Notes under the pieces: model-generated
Databases searched by the model: none
Seen by the model: only the letters and a program-made list of their open reading frames with translations
What the model was told of the DNA's origin: nothing
NCBI GenBank assembly: GCA_014529385.2
Contig: CM043943.1
Span: 102,031,855 to 102,095,854 of the forward strand
Length of the DNA stretch: 64,000 bases
Direction: 5' to 3'
Source: Adiantum capillus-veneris
Lineage: Eukaryota > Streptophyta > Polypodiopsida > Polypodiales > Pteridaceae
Translations under genes and position numbers: made by a program
Shown: positions 1-10,183 of the stretch, piece after piece
Layout: every line of letters starts with the position of its first letter
How positions within the stretch are numbered: position 1 is the first letter of the stretch

Positions 1-239
1 CCTTTGTAAACTACTTCTTGTTTTGAAGTACTAAAGCCATTGAGTGGCTGCTTTCCCGTGGACGTAGCCCACATTGGGTGAACCACGTATATCATGTGTA
101 CTCTCTCTCTCTCTCTCTCTCTCTACTCTATAATCTCGTGTATATAAATCTGTCTCTCTCCATTAAGTAATCTACTCAATTATCTATTTAGCTACGTCTT
201 ATTTCCTAACAAAAACATATCATGGGCATTACAAGTGGT
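1..239. other. Left flank with a CT microsatellite
   Basis: No gene is visible. The only structure is an uninterrupted (CT)12 run at 101-124, followed by AT-rich sequence leading into the satellite that starts near 240. Confidence 0.6.
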
Positions 240-3200
240 GAGAAAAAATAACATTCAATATATAACCTTATAGGTTGGACAAGTGGTGAACCTTAACACC
301 CAATTATTCTTAATATAATGACATAGAGTGGATAAGTGGTGAACTTGGGACCAAACCTACTAGGGAAAATAGGTTGGACAAGTGGTGGACCTTGAATGTA
401 AACCCCCCATGTACAAAATATCACTCATGCTACTAGAAATAATTTGGTATTAAGTTCCATGTTTCAATGCAAACTAGCTTGGAAAAGTGGTGGACCTTTG
501 TTTCTCTCTATGTTTCAATAGAGTTAGCTTGGACAAGTGGTGGACCTTGGAACAAAACCTCCATGTAAATCATGTCATGGGCATTACAAGTGGTGAGAAA
601 AAATACAATTCAAGCTATAACATTATATGTTGGACAAGTGGTGGACCTTAACACTAGGTTGGTAATGGGACACTTTTATGTCCTGTTAAGTGACCATTTT
701 CCTTGAATTATGTCAAGAGTTTCAAAATGGATTTTGAGGTGCTATCTATCTAGAAAGTTTTCTCATGAGCTGAAAAAAACTCGACATTTTTTTGGAGTAT
801 CAATTCCATCTTTAACCTTGTCCTTGCACAACATTTCACAACCTAAACTGTGTGAAAAAACGGGTCCTATTTTTGGATTTTTTCAACTTTTTGCAACTAT
901 ACCACTCTAGAATTCATGTTTGTGAGGTCTATAATGATAGAGAACTATCTTTAGTAGTACTCAACATGTGGTGATGCTTCTAGGGAGAAATAAATGTTAA
1001 AGTTGTAAGTTATGACCAAATCACATAAATTGTCAAATCTTGTTTTTTAGCCAATTTTAGCTCTTCTATGATTTTTTTGGTGTCTTTCATGTTATCCAAA
1101 TGCAGTTTTGATTTTCTATGTCTCATATTGTAACATAAAGCTAATATTCCTTGAGTTTTGGGGCACCTAATACCCTATTTTGCATAGTAGACAACGATGG
1201 TTGATTTTTTCAATTATAGAAGAAAACGAAACATTCTAGTATATCAAGTATAGCTTTTTCAATATTGTTAGTTTCTTGTGACAACTACATGCATTTTGTA
1301 GGTAGTAACCATATCTAGTCATAAGGATCAAATTTGGCTAGATATTGAATAGTTTGTATAGGATTCTACAACTCTTAATGTTGAACCCAGTTTTTTCATG
1401 TTTGCTGTATTTAGCACTTAATCTTTGTCCCTAGGATTCCCCTTGGTAAGAGATGTATTATTATTTTGACATGCTCCATGTCTCCTTATGAACCTAAAGG
1501 ACAATAGGGAACTAAGAAAACATACATATATTATTTGTATTGAGCGTGGCTATAAAAACTTCGACGATAGGTTTGCAGAATGATAAAAATTCAACTTTTT
1601 TGTTCCTATTTCTTTTGGCACAACAAAAAATAGTGAGTGAGAAGAAATCATATGTTCTCATCACCAACCCATTGAGGTTAACTAGGAAATTTATCTCAAG
1701 TCCTGCAAAAATCCCCAATCTTATTTTTATGCAACAAAACGTAAGAAATGATTGTTTTGATGAAAATGTACTGGTCCATCAACTTTGGAGACTTGGTGTG
1801 ACCAAAAGATGAGAAATTTTACAAGTTTCTTATTTTTTCCATGTGTAGTAGGCCTTGAACTATAACCTCATGAAAGGATTTTACAAAATGAGTGGATCTA
1901 CTATGGTTTTGGAGGTTTTTTTCAAAACACTGAAAGGATACTTTTATGTCCTGTTAGGTTACCAACCTAGTGTTAACACCCAATTTCTCTTAATGTAATG
2001 ACATCGAGTGGACAAGTGGTGAATCATGAGACCAAACCTACTAGGGATAATAGGTTGGACAAGTGGTGGACCTTCAATGTAAACCCCCCATGTACAAAAT
2101 ATCATGGGTATTTCAATGGAGCCTAGCAACTTGGAGACATGGTGGAGCTTACTTCTCTCCATGTTTCAATGGAGACTATGGAGGAGAAACAATGGAGGTT
2201 CCTTTTCTCCATGTTTCAATGAGCCTAGCTTGGACAAGTGGTGGTCCTTTCTTTCTCTATATGTTTTAATAGAGTTAGCTTGGACAAGTGGTGGACCTTG
2301 GAATGAAACCCCCGTGTAAAACATATCATGGACATTTCAAGTGGTGAGAAAGGATACCATTTAAAATATAACTTTATAGGTTGGACAAGTGGTGGACCTT
2401 AACACATAGTTCTTCGTAATATAATGACATAGAGTGTACAAGTGGTGAATCTTGAGACCAAACCACTCGTGCTACTAGGGATAATAGGTTGGACAAGTGG
2501 TGGACCTTGAATGTAAACCCCTTATGTACAAAATTATGGGTTTAGGGTATTTCAATGGAGCCTAGCTTGGAGACATGGTGGAGATTTCTTGTCTCAATGT
2601 TTCAATGGAATCTATCTTGGAGAAATGGTGGAGCATCCTTCTCTCCATGTTTCAATGGAGCCTATCTTGGACAAGTGGTGGACCTTTGCTTTTCTCTATG
2701 TTTCAATAGAGTTAGCTTGGACAAGTGGTGGATCTTGGAACAAAACCCCTTTGTAAAACATAGCATGGGCATTACAAGTGATGAGAAAAAATATCATTCA
2801 AGATATAACCTTATAGGTTGGAAAACTGGTGATGGACCTTGAAAAGTTGTGAAGGATACCATTTAAGATATACCCTTATAGGTTGGACAAGTGGTGGACC
2901 TTAACACCCAGTTCTTCTTAATATAATGACATAGAGTGGATAAGTGGTGAATCTTAAGACCAAACCACTCATGCTAATATATATAATACGTTAGAGAAGT
3001 GGTAGACCTTGAATGTAAACACCCCATGTACAAAATATCATGGTTTTAGGGTGTTTCAATGGAGCCTAGCATCTTGGAGACATGGTAGATCTTGATTTTT
3101 TCCATGTTTGAATGGCACCTATCTTGGAAAAATGATAGAGTCTACTTCTCTCCATGTTTCAACGGAGCCTTGCTTTGACAAGTGGTGAACCTTTGCTTCT

Positions 3201-4345
3201 CTCTATGTTTGAATAGAGTTAGCTTGGACAAGTGGTGGACCTTTGCTTCTCTCTATGTTTGAATAGAGTTAGCTTGGACAAGTGGTGGACCTTGAAATGA
3301 AACCCCCATGTAAAACATATCATGGGCATTTCAAGTGGTGAGAAAAGATACCATTTAAGATATAACCTTATAGGTTGGACAAGTGGTGGACCTTAATACA
3401 TAGTTCTTCGTAATATAATGACATAGAGTGTACAAGTGGTGTATCTTGAGACCAAACCACTCGTGCTACTAGAGATAATAGGTTAGAAAAGTAGTGGGCC
3501 TTGAAATAAAACCCCCCATGTACAAAATAAAATGGGTTTAGGGTATTTAAATGGATCCTAGCTTGGAGACATGGTGGAGCTTGCTTCTCTCCATGTTTCA
3601 ATGAAGCCTATCTTGGAGAAATGGTGGAGCATCCTTCTCTCCATGTTTCAATATAGCCTAGCTTGGACAAGTGGTGGACCTTTGGTTCTCTCTATGTTTC
3701 AATAGAGTTAGCTTGGAAAAGTGGCGGACATTGAAACAAAACTCCCATGTAAAACATATCATGGGTAGTTCAAGTTGTAAGAAAAAAAACCATTTAAAAT
3801 ATAACCTTATAAGTTGGACAAGTGGTGCACCTTAACACCCAATCCTTTTTAATACAATGACATAGAGTGGACAAGTGGTGAATCTTGAGACCAAACCTAT
3901 CAAGCTACTAGGGATACTAGGTTGGACAAGTGGTGGACCTTGAATGAACATCCTCTATGTACAAAATATCATGGGTTTAGGGTGTTTCAATGGAGTCTAG
4001 CATATTGGAGACATGGTGGAGCTTGCTTCGCTCCATGTTTCAAGTGGTGGACCTTCAATTATTTTCCCATACCTAGTTTAGACAATCCATACACTTTGCA
4101 ACTCTAAAGGTTGGACAAGTGGTGGAGATTTGTTTATTTCCATGTTTTAATGGATCCTAGCTTGGACAAGTGGTGGACCTTGGAAAAAAGTCCCCCCTGT
4201 ACAACATAGCTGAGTTTTTTAATGTTTTAATGGAAGAGAGACTCGACAAATGGTGGAGCTTGCTTATCTCCATGTGGATTTCAGAACTAGCTTGGACAAG
4301 TGGTGGAGCTTTTCTTTTCTACTCTTCATAATACAATGATGTATA
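240..4345 (+). repeat. Irregular satellite of a 20-bp motif, forward orientation
   Basis: The motif TTGGACAAGTGGTGGACCTT and close variants recur dozens of times, with spacing from about 50 to 150 bp. They sit inside longer blocks of roughly 430-560 bp. Each block has an 'ATCATGGGCATTaCAAGTGGTGAGAAA' type segment (seen near 217, 565, 2325, 2759, 3316 and 3756), a segment with TAATATAATGACATAGAGTG, and several ATGTTTCAATGGAGCCTAGC segments. Open frames across it (for example 2104-2319 and 2555-2842) translate the repeats and are not genes. The array is split by the DNA element at 652-1972, which leaves a clean TTAA duplication, so the array is older than that insertion. Confidence 0.85.
652..1972 (-). 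mobile_element. Non-autonomous DNA transposon, CACTAG termini, TTAA target duplication (copy A)
   Basis: The element is 1,321 bp with perfect 14-bp terminal inverted repeats, CACTAGGTTGGTAA. It is flanked by TTAA at 648-651 and 1973-1976. The uninterrupted neighbouring repeats read 'ccttaacaccca', so the single pre-insertion TTAA has been duplicated. Just inside each end is an imperfect palindrome of the form GGACATAAAAGTGTCC. Copies B (39866-41278), C (48435-50484) and D (49009-50325) share the interior in the opposite orientation. No transposase is encoded; small ORFs such as 1512-1718 are not recognisable. TTAA duplication is known for piggyBac and Sola3 transposons; the CACTA start resembles En/Spm, but those make 3-bp duplications. 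Family assignment is open. Confidence 0.85.
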
Positions 4346-5873
4346 GGTTCCAAGGTCCACCACTTGTCCAAGCTAACTCTATTGAAACATAGAGAGAAGC
4401 AAAGGTCCACCACTTCTCCAAGCTAGGGTCCATTGAAACATGGAGAGAGGGATGCTCCACCATTTGTCCAAGATAGACTCCATTGAAACATGAAGAGAAG
4501 AAAGATGCACCATGTCTCCAAGATGCTAGCCTCCATCAAAATACCTTAAACCCACGTTATTTTGTACATGGTGAGTTTACAGTGTGTGTCCACCACTTGT
4601 CCAACCTATTATCCCTAGTAGCATGAGTGGTTTTCTCTTAAGATTCACCACTTTTCCACTCTATGTCATTATATTAAGAATATCTGGGTGTTAAGGTCTA
4701 CCACTTGTCTAACCTATAAGACTATATCTTAAAGGTTATTCTTTCTAACCACTTGGAGTGACCATGATAGGTTTTACATGGGGGTTTAATTCCAAGGTCC
4801 ACCACTTGTCCAAGCTAACTCTATTCAAAGATAGAGAGAAGCAAAGGTCCACTACTTGTCCAAGCTAGGCTCCATTGAAACATGTAGAGAAGGATGATCC
4901 ACCATTTGTCAAAGCTGACTCGATTGAAACATGGGGGGTTTACATTCAAGGTCCACCACTTGTCCAACCTATTATCGCTAGTAGCATGAGTGGTTTGGTC
5001 TCAAGATTCACCACTTTTCCACTCTATGTCATTATATTAAGAATATCTGGGTGTTAAGGTCCACCACCTGTCCAACCTATAAGGATATATCTTCAGGGTT
5101 ATTCTTTCTCACCACTTGAAGTGACCATGATAGGTTTTACATGGGGGTTTGGTTCCAAGGTCCACCACTTGTCCAAGCTAACTCTATTCAAACATAGAGA
5201 GAAGCAAAGGTCCACCACTTGTCCAAGCTGGGGTCCATTGAAACATGGAGAGAAGATGCTCCACCATTTGTCCAAGATAGACTCCATTGAAACATGAAGA
5301 GAAGCAAGCTGCACCATGTCTCCAAGATGCTAGCCTCCATCGAAATACCTTAAACCCACGTTATTTTTTACATGGGGAGTTTACAGTGTGTGTCCACCAC
5401 TTGTCCAACCTATTATCGCTAGTAGCATGAGTGGTTTGCTCTCAAGATTCACCACTTTTCCACTCTATGTCATTATATTAAGAATATCTGGGTGTTAAGG
5501 TCCACCACTTGTACAACCTATAATACTATATCTTAAAGGCTATTCTTTCTGGCCACTTGGAGTGACCATGATAGGTTTTACATGGGGGTTTGGTTCCAAG
5601 GTCCACCACTTGTCCAAGATAACTCTATTGAAAGATAGAGAGAAGCTAGCAAAGGTCTACCACTTGTCCAAGATAGGCTCCATTGAAACATGGAGAGAAG
5701 GATTCTCCACCATTTGTCAAAGCTAACTCTATTGAAACATGGGGGGTTTTCAATCAAGGTCCACCTTGTCCAACCTATTAACGCTAGTAGCATGAGTGGT
5801 TTGGTCTCAAGATTCACCACTTTTTCACTCTACGTCATTATATTAAGAATATCTGGGTGTGAAGGTCCACCAC
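4346..5873 (-). repeat. Same satellite, inverted orientation
   Basis: From about 4346 the reverse complement AAGGTCCACCACTTGTCCAA replaces the forward motif. The long blocks are inverted too: 'gaccatgataggttttacatg' type segments lie near 4760, 5135 and 5572, and TGTCATTATATTAAGAATAT near 4660, 5022, 5467 and 5833. The array stops abruptly at about 5873, where the transposase-like pseudogene begins. Forward and inverted arms could form a long foldback. ORFs here (5099-5317, 5578-5820) are repeat translations. Confidence 0.85.
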
Positions 5874-7165
5874 AGTCGTCAGAAATTGCAGAAGAGGAAT
5901 TGGGGTCAACATTTCGCAGGTTGCCAGAGAACTTGTTGCTACAATTGGATAATTGTGCAGGGGAAAACAAAAATCGATACTTATTTGCCTATTTGTCAAT
6001 GCTTGTTTCAAGGGGTGTTTTCAAAACCATCCAGCTGGGATTTTTAATGGTTGGGCATACACATGAGGACATAGACGCCATGTTTAGTAGGTTTTCAGAG
6101 AAGTTGAGAGTTACACAAACCTATACTTTGCCACATTTGATGGATACATTACGAAACAGCTCATCTTCATCTCTAGCTCCATTTTTTCTCACAAAGATCC
6201 CCGATTTCAAGCAATATTGTGATGGCTATCTTTGTGATGGACAAGACATACTTGTTGGACATTCCAAACCGCTTCAGTTCAGGTTCTTTATGTAGGATGA
6301 GACACCAATGATGCAATATAAGGCACATGTAGGTGTATCAAGTTGGAGTGGAAGTATTCGCCTTTGGAAAACAGACACAGAAGGAAATCCAATGTTACCA
6401 CATGGAGATCCACCTCTAGTACAAATGGCGCAGTATGTCAAGGCCCACGAAGAAGTCATTTTGGGGCTAAAGAACTATATAAAATTTTGGAAAAATTTAG
6501 GGAATGGTTCAAGTATTCCGCGATATTATAGACCCGTGATAGATTATTGATGTAAGGTAATTGAAGAGATTGGAAAAGCAATCATATCCGAGGGAGTCTT
6601 GTATGAAATGTTTTGGCCAAAAACTCAAGAATATTCTCACCTACAAAGCACTACAATGAATTTGCAACAAGGAGCAGAAAGATTCCTAGGCCTTGAAGAG
6701 TTGAACAATCATTTTTGTGGGCCTCAACGAGATAGGCCAAGGGAAGAGTTTGACCCTATGTCTGATGTGCACCAAGCTGACTTTCTTATGCTTGTTCCGA
6801 GTGACACTGAAATCTATCCAGTGTGGCTTGCAATGGCTTTATCTGACATTGATAATGAGCCTACATCACCAAACTACAGAAAACTCTTGATTCAATATTG
6901 GGCACCTTGCCCGAGAAAAAGTGGGATGACAGATACTCAAGCTTACAGTAATTGTTGGAAGGATTATTGGGTTGTCAACTATAAGGACCCACAAGTGTGG
7001 GAAACTGTAGATGCAATTGTTTGGTCCTGGAGACCCAACAAAGAAGGACCATTTTCTAGAATAAAGATTCCAGAAAGGCATGCTCTAAAAGCCAAAGAAG
7101 GCCTCACTCGTGCACATCAACCACACTTGGATCAAAGTTCAGATATGGTATCAAATGTGGAGTAG
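5873..7165 (+). pseudogene. Decayed transposase-like gene, 3' part (DUF7869-like)
   Basis: One reading frame runs from the array edge to a stop at 7163-7165, with two in-frame stops (TAG 6293-6295, TGA 6548-6550). About 430 codons remain. The N-terminal part carries LQLDNCAGENKNRY (around 5935-5980) and GFLMVGHTHEDIDAMFSRF (around 6035-6095). This D/N-rich and GHT-x4-D pairing is typical of the plant DUF7869 family, thought to have an RNase H-like transposase fold. The C-terminal part (about 6770-7090) has a Trp-rich segment, 'YPVWLA', 'YWAPCPRK', 'CWKDYW' and 'AIVWSWRP', which could be a small beta-barrel domain; that is inference. There is no start codon: the ATG at 5690 lies in satellite. 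It may be the last exon of a gene cut off by the array. The family name is from memory of motifs only. Confidence 0.6.
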
Positions 7166-8033
7166 AATTATGTGGAGCTTCTATTGTGACTATACTAGTC
7201 AATTTGTAAACAAAATCTTTTTTGTATCTTTCTTTGTTTTATGTAATTCGTAGTTATTATTCAAATCCATGTGTTGTACATCCTCTTGACTTTTGGTGTT
7301 TATCAACGCCACAATCCTATGAGATTTTCACTTTATTTACTAACCACACACCTCAATTTTTCCCACTTTAAGTGGAAAATTCCCAAATTACATGAATTTA
7401 GTCAATTTGGAGATTCCCATAATGTGAGATTTTTACCAAAATACCTAATATGGTCTTTTAAAAATAAGGGAGGGGGTATCATATTTAGGGGGGGCGAGGG
7501 GGGGAACTCACTCGGGTTGATTACTCGTAACAATTGGTCAACGATGGGCACTAGAACTCGGATGAATTTAGGGGGGGGGGGGGGGGGGGGGGAGGGGTTT
7601 ATCAAGTCACATATCAAATTTTGCATCAAGCCGGTCATAGATAAGGGCTGATTTGGAGTAGGTCAAGGGTTGATGTACACCAGCTTTGGATGGGTCAGAA
7701 TTGGACAAGTAGCCAGAGTGCAACCTCAGCGGACACATAGTTTGAAAGTCAAACTAAGACACATTAAGGGTACATCTAGTTATCAATAGAAGTGGGTCCT
7801 TAGTGCATTGCCAGTCAATATGCTACACACTCTTTGACTAGTTTTACTCACTTAGATCATGTGAGACTTGAATTTTATATGTAAGATAGGGGTATAATAG
7901 TTTTCTTCATTGACTCTCGTGTAAGTGTAGAAAGGGGGGTCAAATTTCCTAATATGATTCGAATATAGAAGTTTTATCAAATTTGTCCGCTCGCAGGTGG
8001 CGTCCCATTTTGTATATAGAGTGAATCCCCCGT
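7166..8033. other. Non-coding stretch with G-runs
   Basis: No gene is recognised. Notable sequence is G-rich: clusters of G4-G8 at 7469-7505 and a run of 22 G at 7571-7592 followed by AGGGG. The ORF 7271-7651 and its antisense shadow only translate this low-complexity DNA. It lies between the DUF7869-like pseudogene and the truncated LTR at 8034. Confidence 0.5.
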
Positions 8034-10183
8034 GGTCTAAACTAACTAGTAATCTTGTGGGCACGTAGATTTGGGACGTCTCGACTCTTGGCACGATGAG
8101 TCTCTAATTTCACTTCTCTTAATAAGAGGGAGTGGAGAGTTTCTCGACTAATCGAGACCACCTATCCTTGACTGGCAACCTGAGCCAACCCCCACTTTCC
8201 ACCCCACACTCACACTTTTCTGCTTGTTTACTAATTACTACCACACTGTTTTACATATACAAACAATGTTCTTTAATTACTTCCAGACACAGATTCTTTC
8301 ATCTATCCCTTCAAACATCACCAAAACATTTCTTTCTCAAACATGGTCTAATGAAGACAGTCCTATAATTCAACCAAAATGAATCTTTCAATTATTCTTA
8401 AAAGTTGCCGCTACCCGCGGACTTTCTCTGTCTAATTATATAACCAGCAGAGCCTTTGCAAAGGATTTACTTATTTGCTAACCACGAAATGCGCATACTT
8501 TCCTAGTCGCTAACCGCAAAGGAGCATCTCGCTAACCGCAAGAGACAAAAAGAGAGCTGATAACCTCATCTTAATCTCCGCTAACGGTGGAATTACCTCG
8601 CTAACCGCGAGTTCCATCTAGAAACACGACATTCTTTCAGTAATTATTTTCTTTATGTGGTCTCAAACAAGATTAACTAACTTCTAATATCAAACAGAGA
8701 TAGTTTATCAAATAATAATCATAGATCAAACAATTCCTTCTCTACTCTGTGAAATCATATGCTTGTTTCTTGTGATATAATCACGTTTTTTGGACAGCTT
8801 AAGGGAATTCATAGGCTTGACTTATCGATCATCATGTATAACGATGTAGAATTATAAATTCATCTTATCGGAGCGGCAACATGTTTGACTACCTCTCGTG
8901 GTTGAGGATGGACAACTTTGACTTCTTGCGCAACCAATACCTCCGCTTGAGCAACGTTTGGAGTAGTTGATGCCTTCCTCTCCATCTTTCTTGGATGTGG
9001 AGCGACGTGAGCGTCCTTCGAGCTTCAAGTCACTCGCTTCGGGGCCATCGTATCGCAAACGAGAAGAGAGCAAGTGAGAAAAAGAACTCAAGAATTTGAG
9101 AGACAGCACGATGATGGTAAAGAAAGAAGTTGGAGGTGGAGATGGCTTGAGGGTAAGAGCTTGAGAGAGAGAAGGTAACTCCCACATCAAAACAAGAGAG
9201 CTTCCGCTTCTGAGAGTGTGTGTGTCCTCAAAGTGAAGGGAGAGGGGTCTTTATATAGACTCTCAAGGCCAACTAAGAATAGAGGGAGGAAGGAGAGATA
9301 AGTTCGTGCACGTTCATGGCTGTTAAAATTATATATATTATTATTATTTTATTTTATTTTTGCGGACACGGATTTCGATGCGCGATTTTGAACCTCTTGG
9401 ATGAAACTTGGCTCCCAAGAAAAGAGCTCTAAACTAAGCTCCTCCTCTGTTTCTTTCCTAAAAGTACTCCTCCTACTCCTTCTCCTCTAAAATTACTCCT
9501 CCTTTCCTAAAAGTACTCTCTCTTTTCAAAAGAGTCAACTCTTATCTTTAGATACAATCTTGAAGCTTAAGTTTCTCATCAACCTTATTGTTCTCAAATG
9601 AATAAGGGTCATAATTAATAGTTCTAAAATCCATTTTTTGATCGGATCGTTCCAGTAGAATGTTCTTTGACTTAATAAAATAAAAATCTCAAATATTTGC
9701 AAAGTAAATGAAAAACCTTTATTGAAAAGTGTTGGGTACATTACAACATGCGTAACTGGCAATGATGATTATATGCATAAACTCATGCTTAATTAAAGGA
9801 AAATTAATTATCTTTAAGAAACAAGGTGCTCTTTAACCCAGCAATGGAAATACAATCAATGGATGGAAACCATTGACAATAACCCACATATAATAGAGAA
9901 TAGATTATTTAATGATGTAGCCAACTCCCGGGGCGGTCACTTATCAAAAGCTTCCTATATCATGTGCGTTCAAGAGGTTATTAATAATACCTCAATATAC
10001 ATACTATATTTACACTATGTGCCTATTTAAAAAACCCCCACCCCCCTCTGTATATATACATTTTGATCTTTTAATAATCCTCTCTGGTTAACTCACGTGA
10101 TAGCATACACATTCTAAAAAGTGACCGCCCCGGGAGACAACTAGCATAATTAAGCTCGACATAGGAATCCTCTAGAGAAAGAG
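8034..10183 (-). repeat. 3' LTR of the chromodomain Gypsy (truncated)
   Basis: Similarity to 15382-17353 starts at 'tctaaactaactag' and ends after 'cctctagagaaa'. The copy holds a 208-bp MITE at 9927-10134. A minus-strand TATA box (TATATAAAG) lies at 9249-9257. A cluster of GCTAACCGC-type motifs lies at about 8404-8615. The minus-strand ORF 8852-9190 is partly shared with the other LTR (16314-16613) but has no known domain. Confidence 0.75.
9927..10134. mobile_element. MITE, hAT-like (208 bp)
   Basis: Perfect 14-bp terminal inverted repeats CCCGGGGCGGTCAC / GTGACCGCCCCGGG. The flanks are AGCCAACT (9919-9926) and AGACAACT (10135-10142), an 8-bp duplication with one mismatch. The sister LTR near 17302 has the empty site 'gtagccaactagcata', which shows directly that this is an insertion. 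An 8-bp duplication suits hAT; the GC-rich start is less usual. No coding capacity. Confidence 0.75.

Noticed and set aside
652-1972. Assignment of the TTAA elements to En/Spm (CACTA) because of CACTA ends
   Set aside because: En/Spm gives 3-bp duplications; all readable copies here give TTAA.
2063-5820. Several 60-95-codon ORFs rich in DKWW and CFN
   Set aside because: Translations of the 20-bp satellite in several frames and both orientations.
7271-7651. 126-codon ORF with poly-Gly
   Set aside because: Created by the G-run; no domain.
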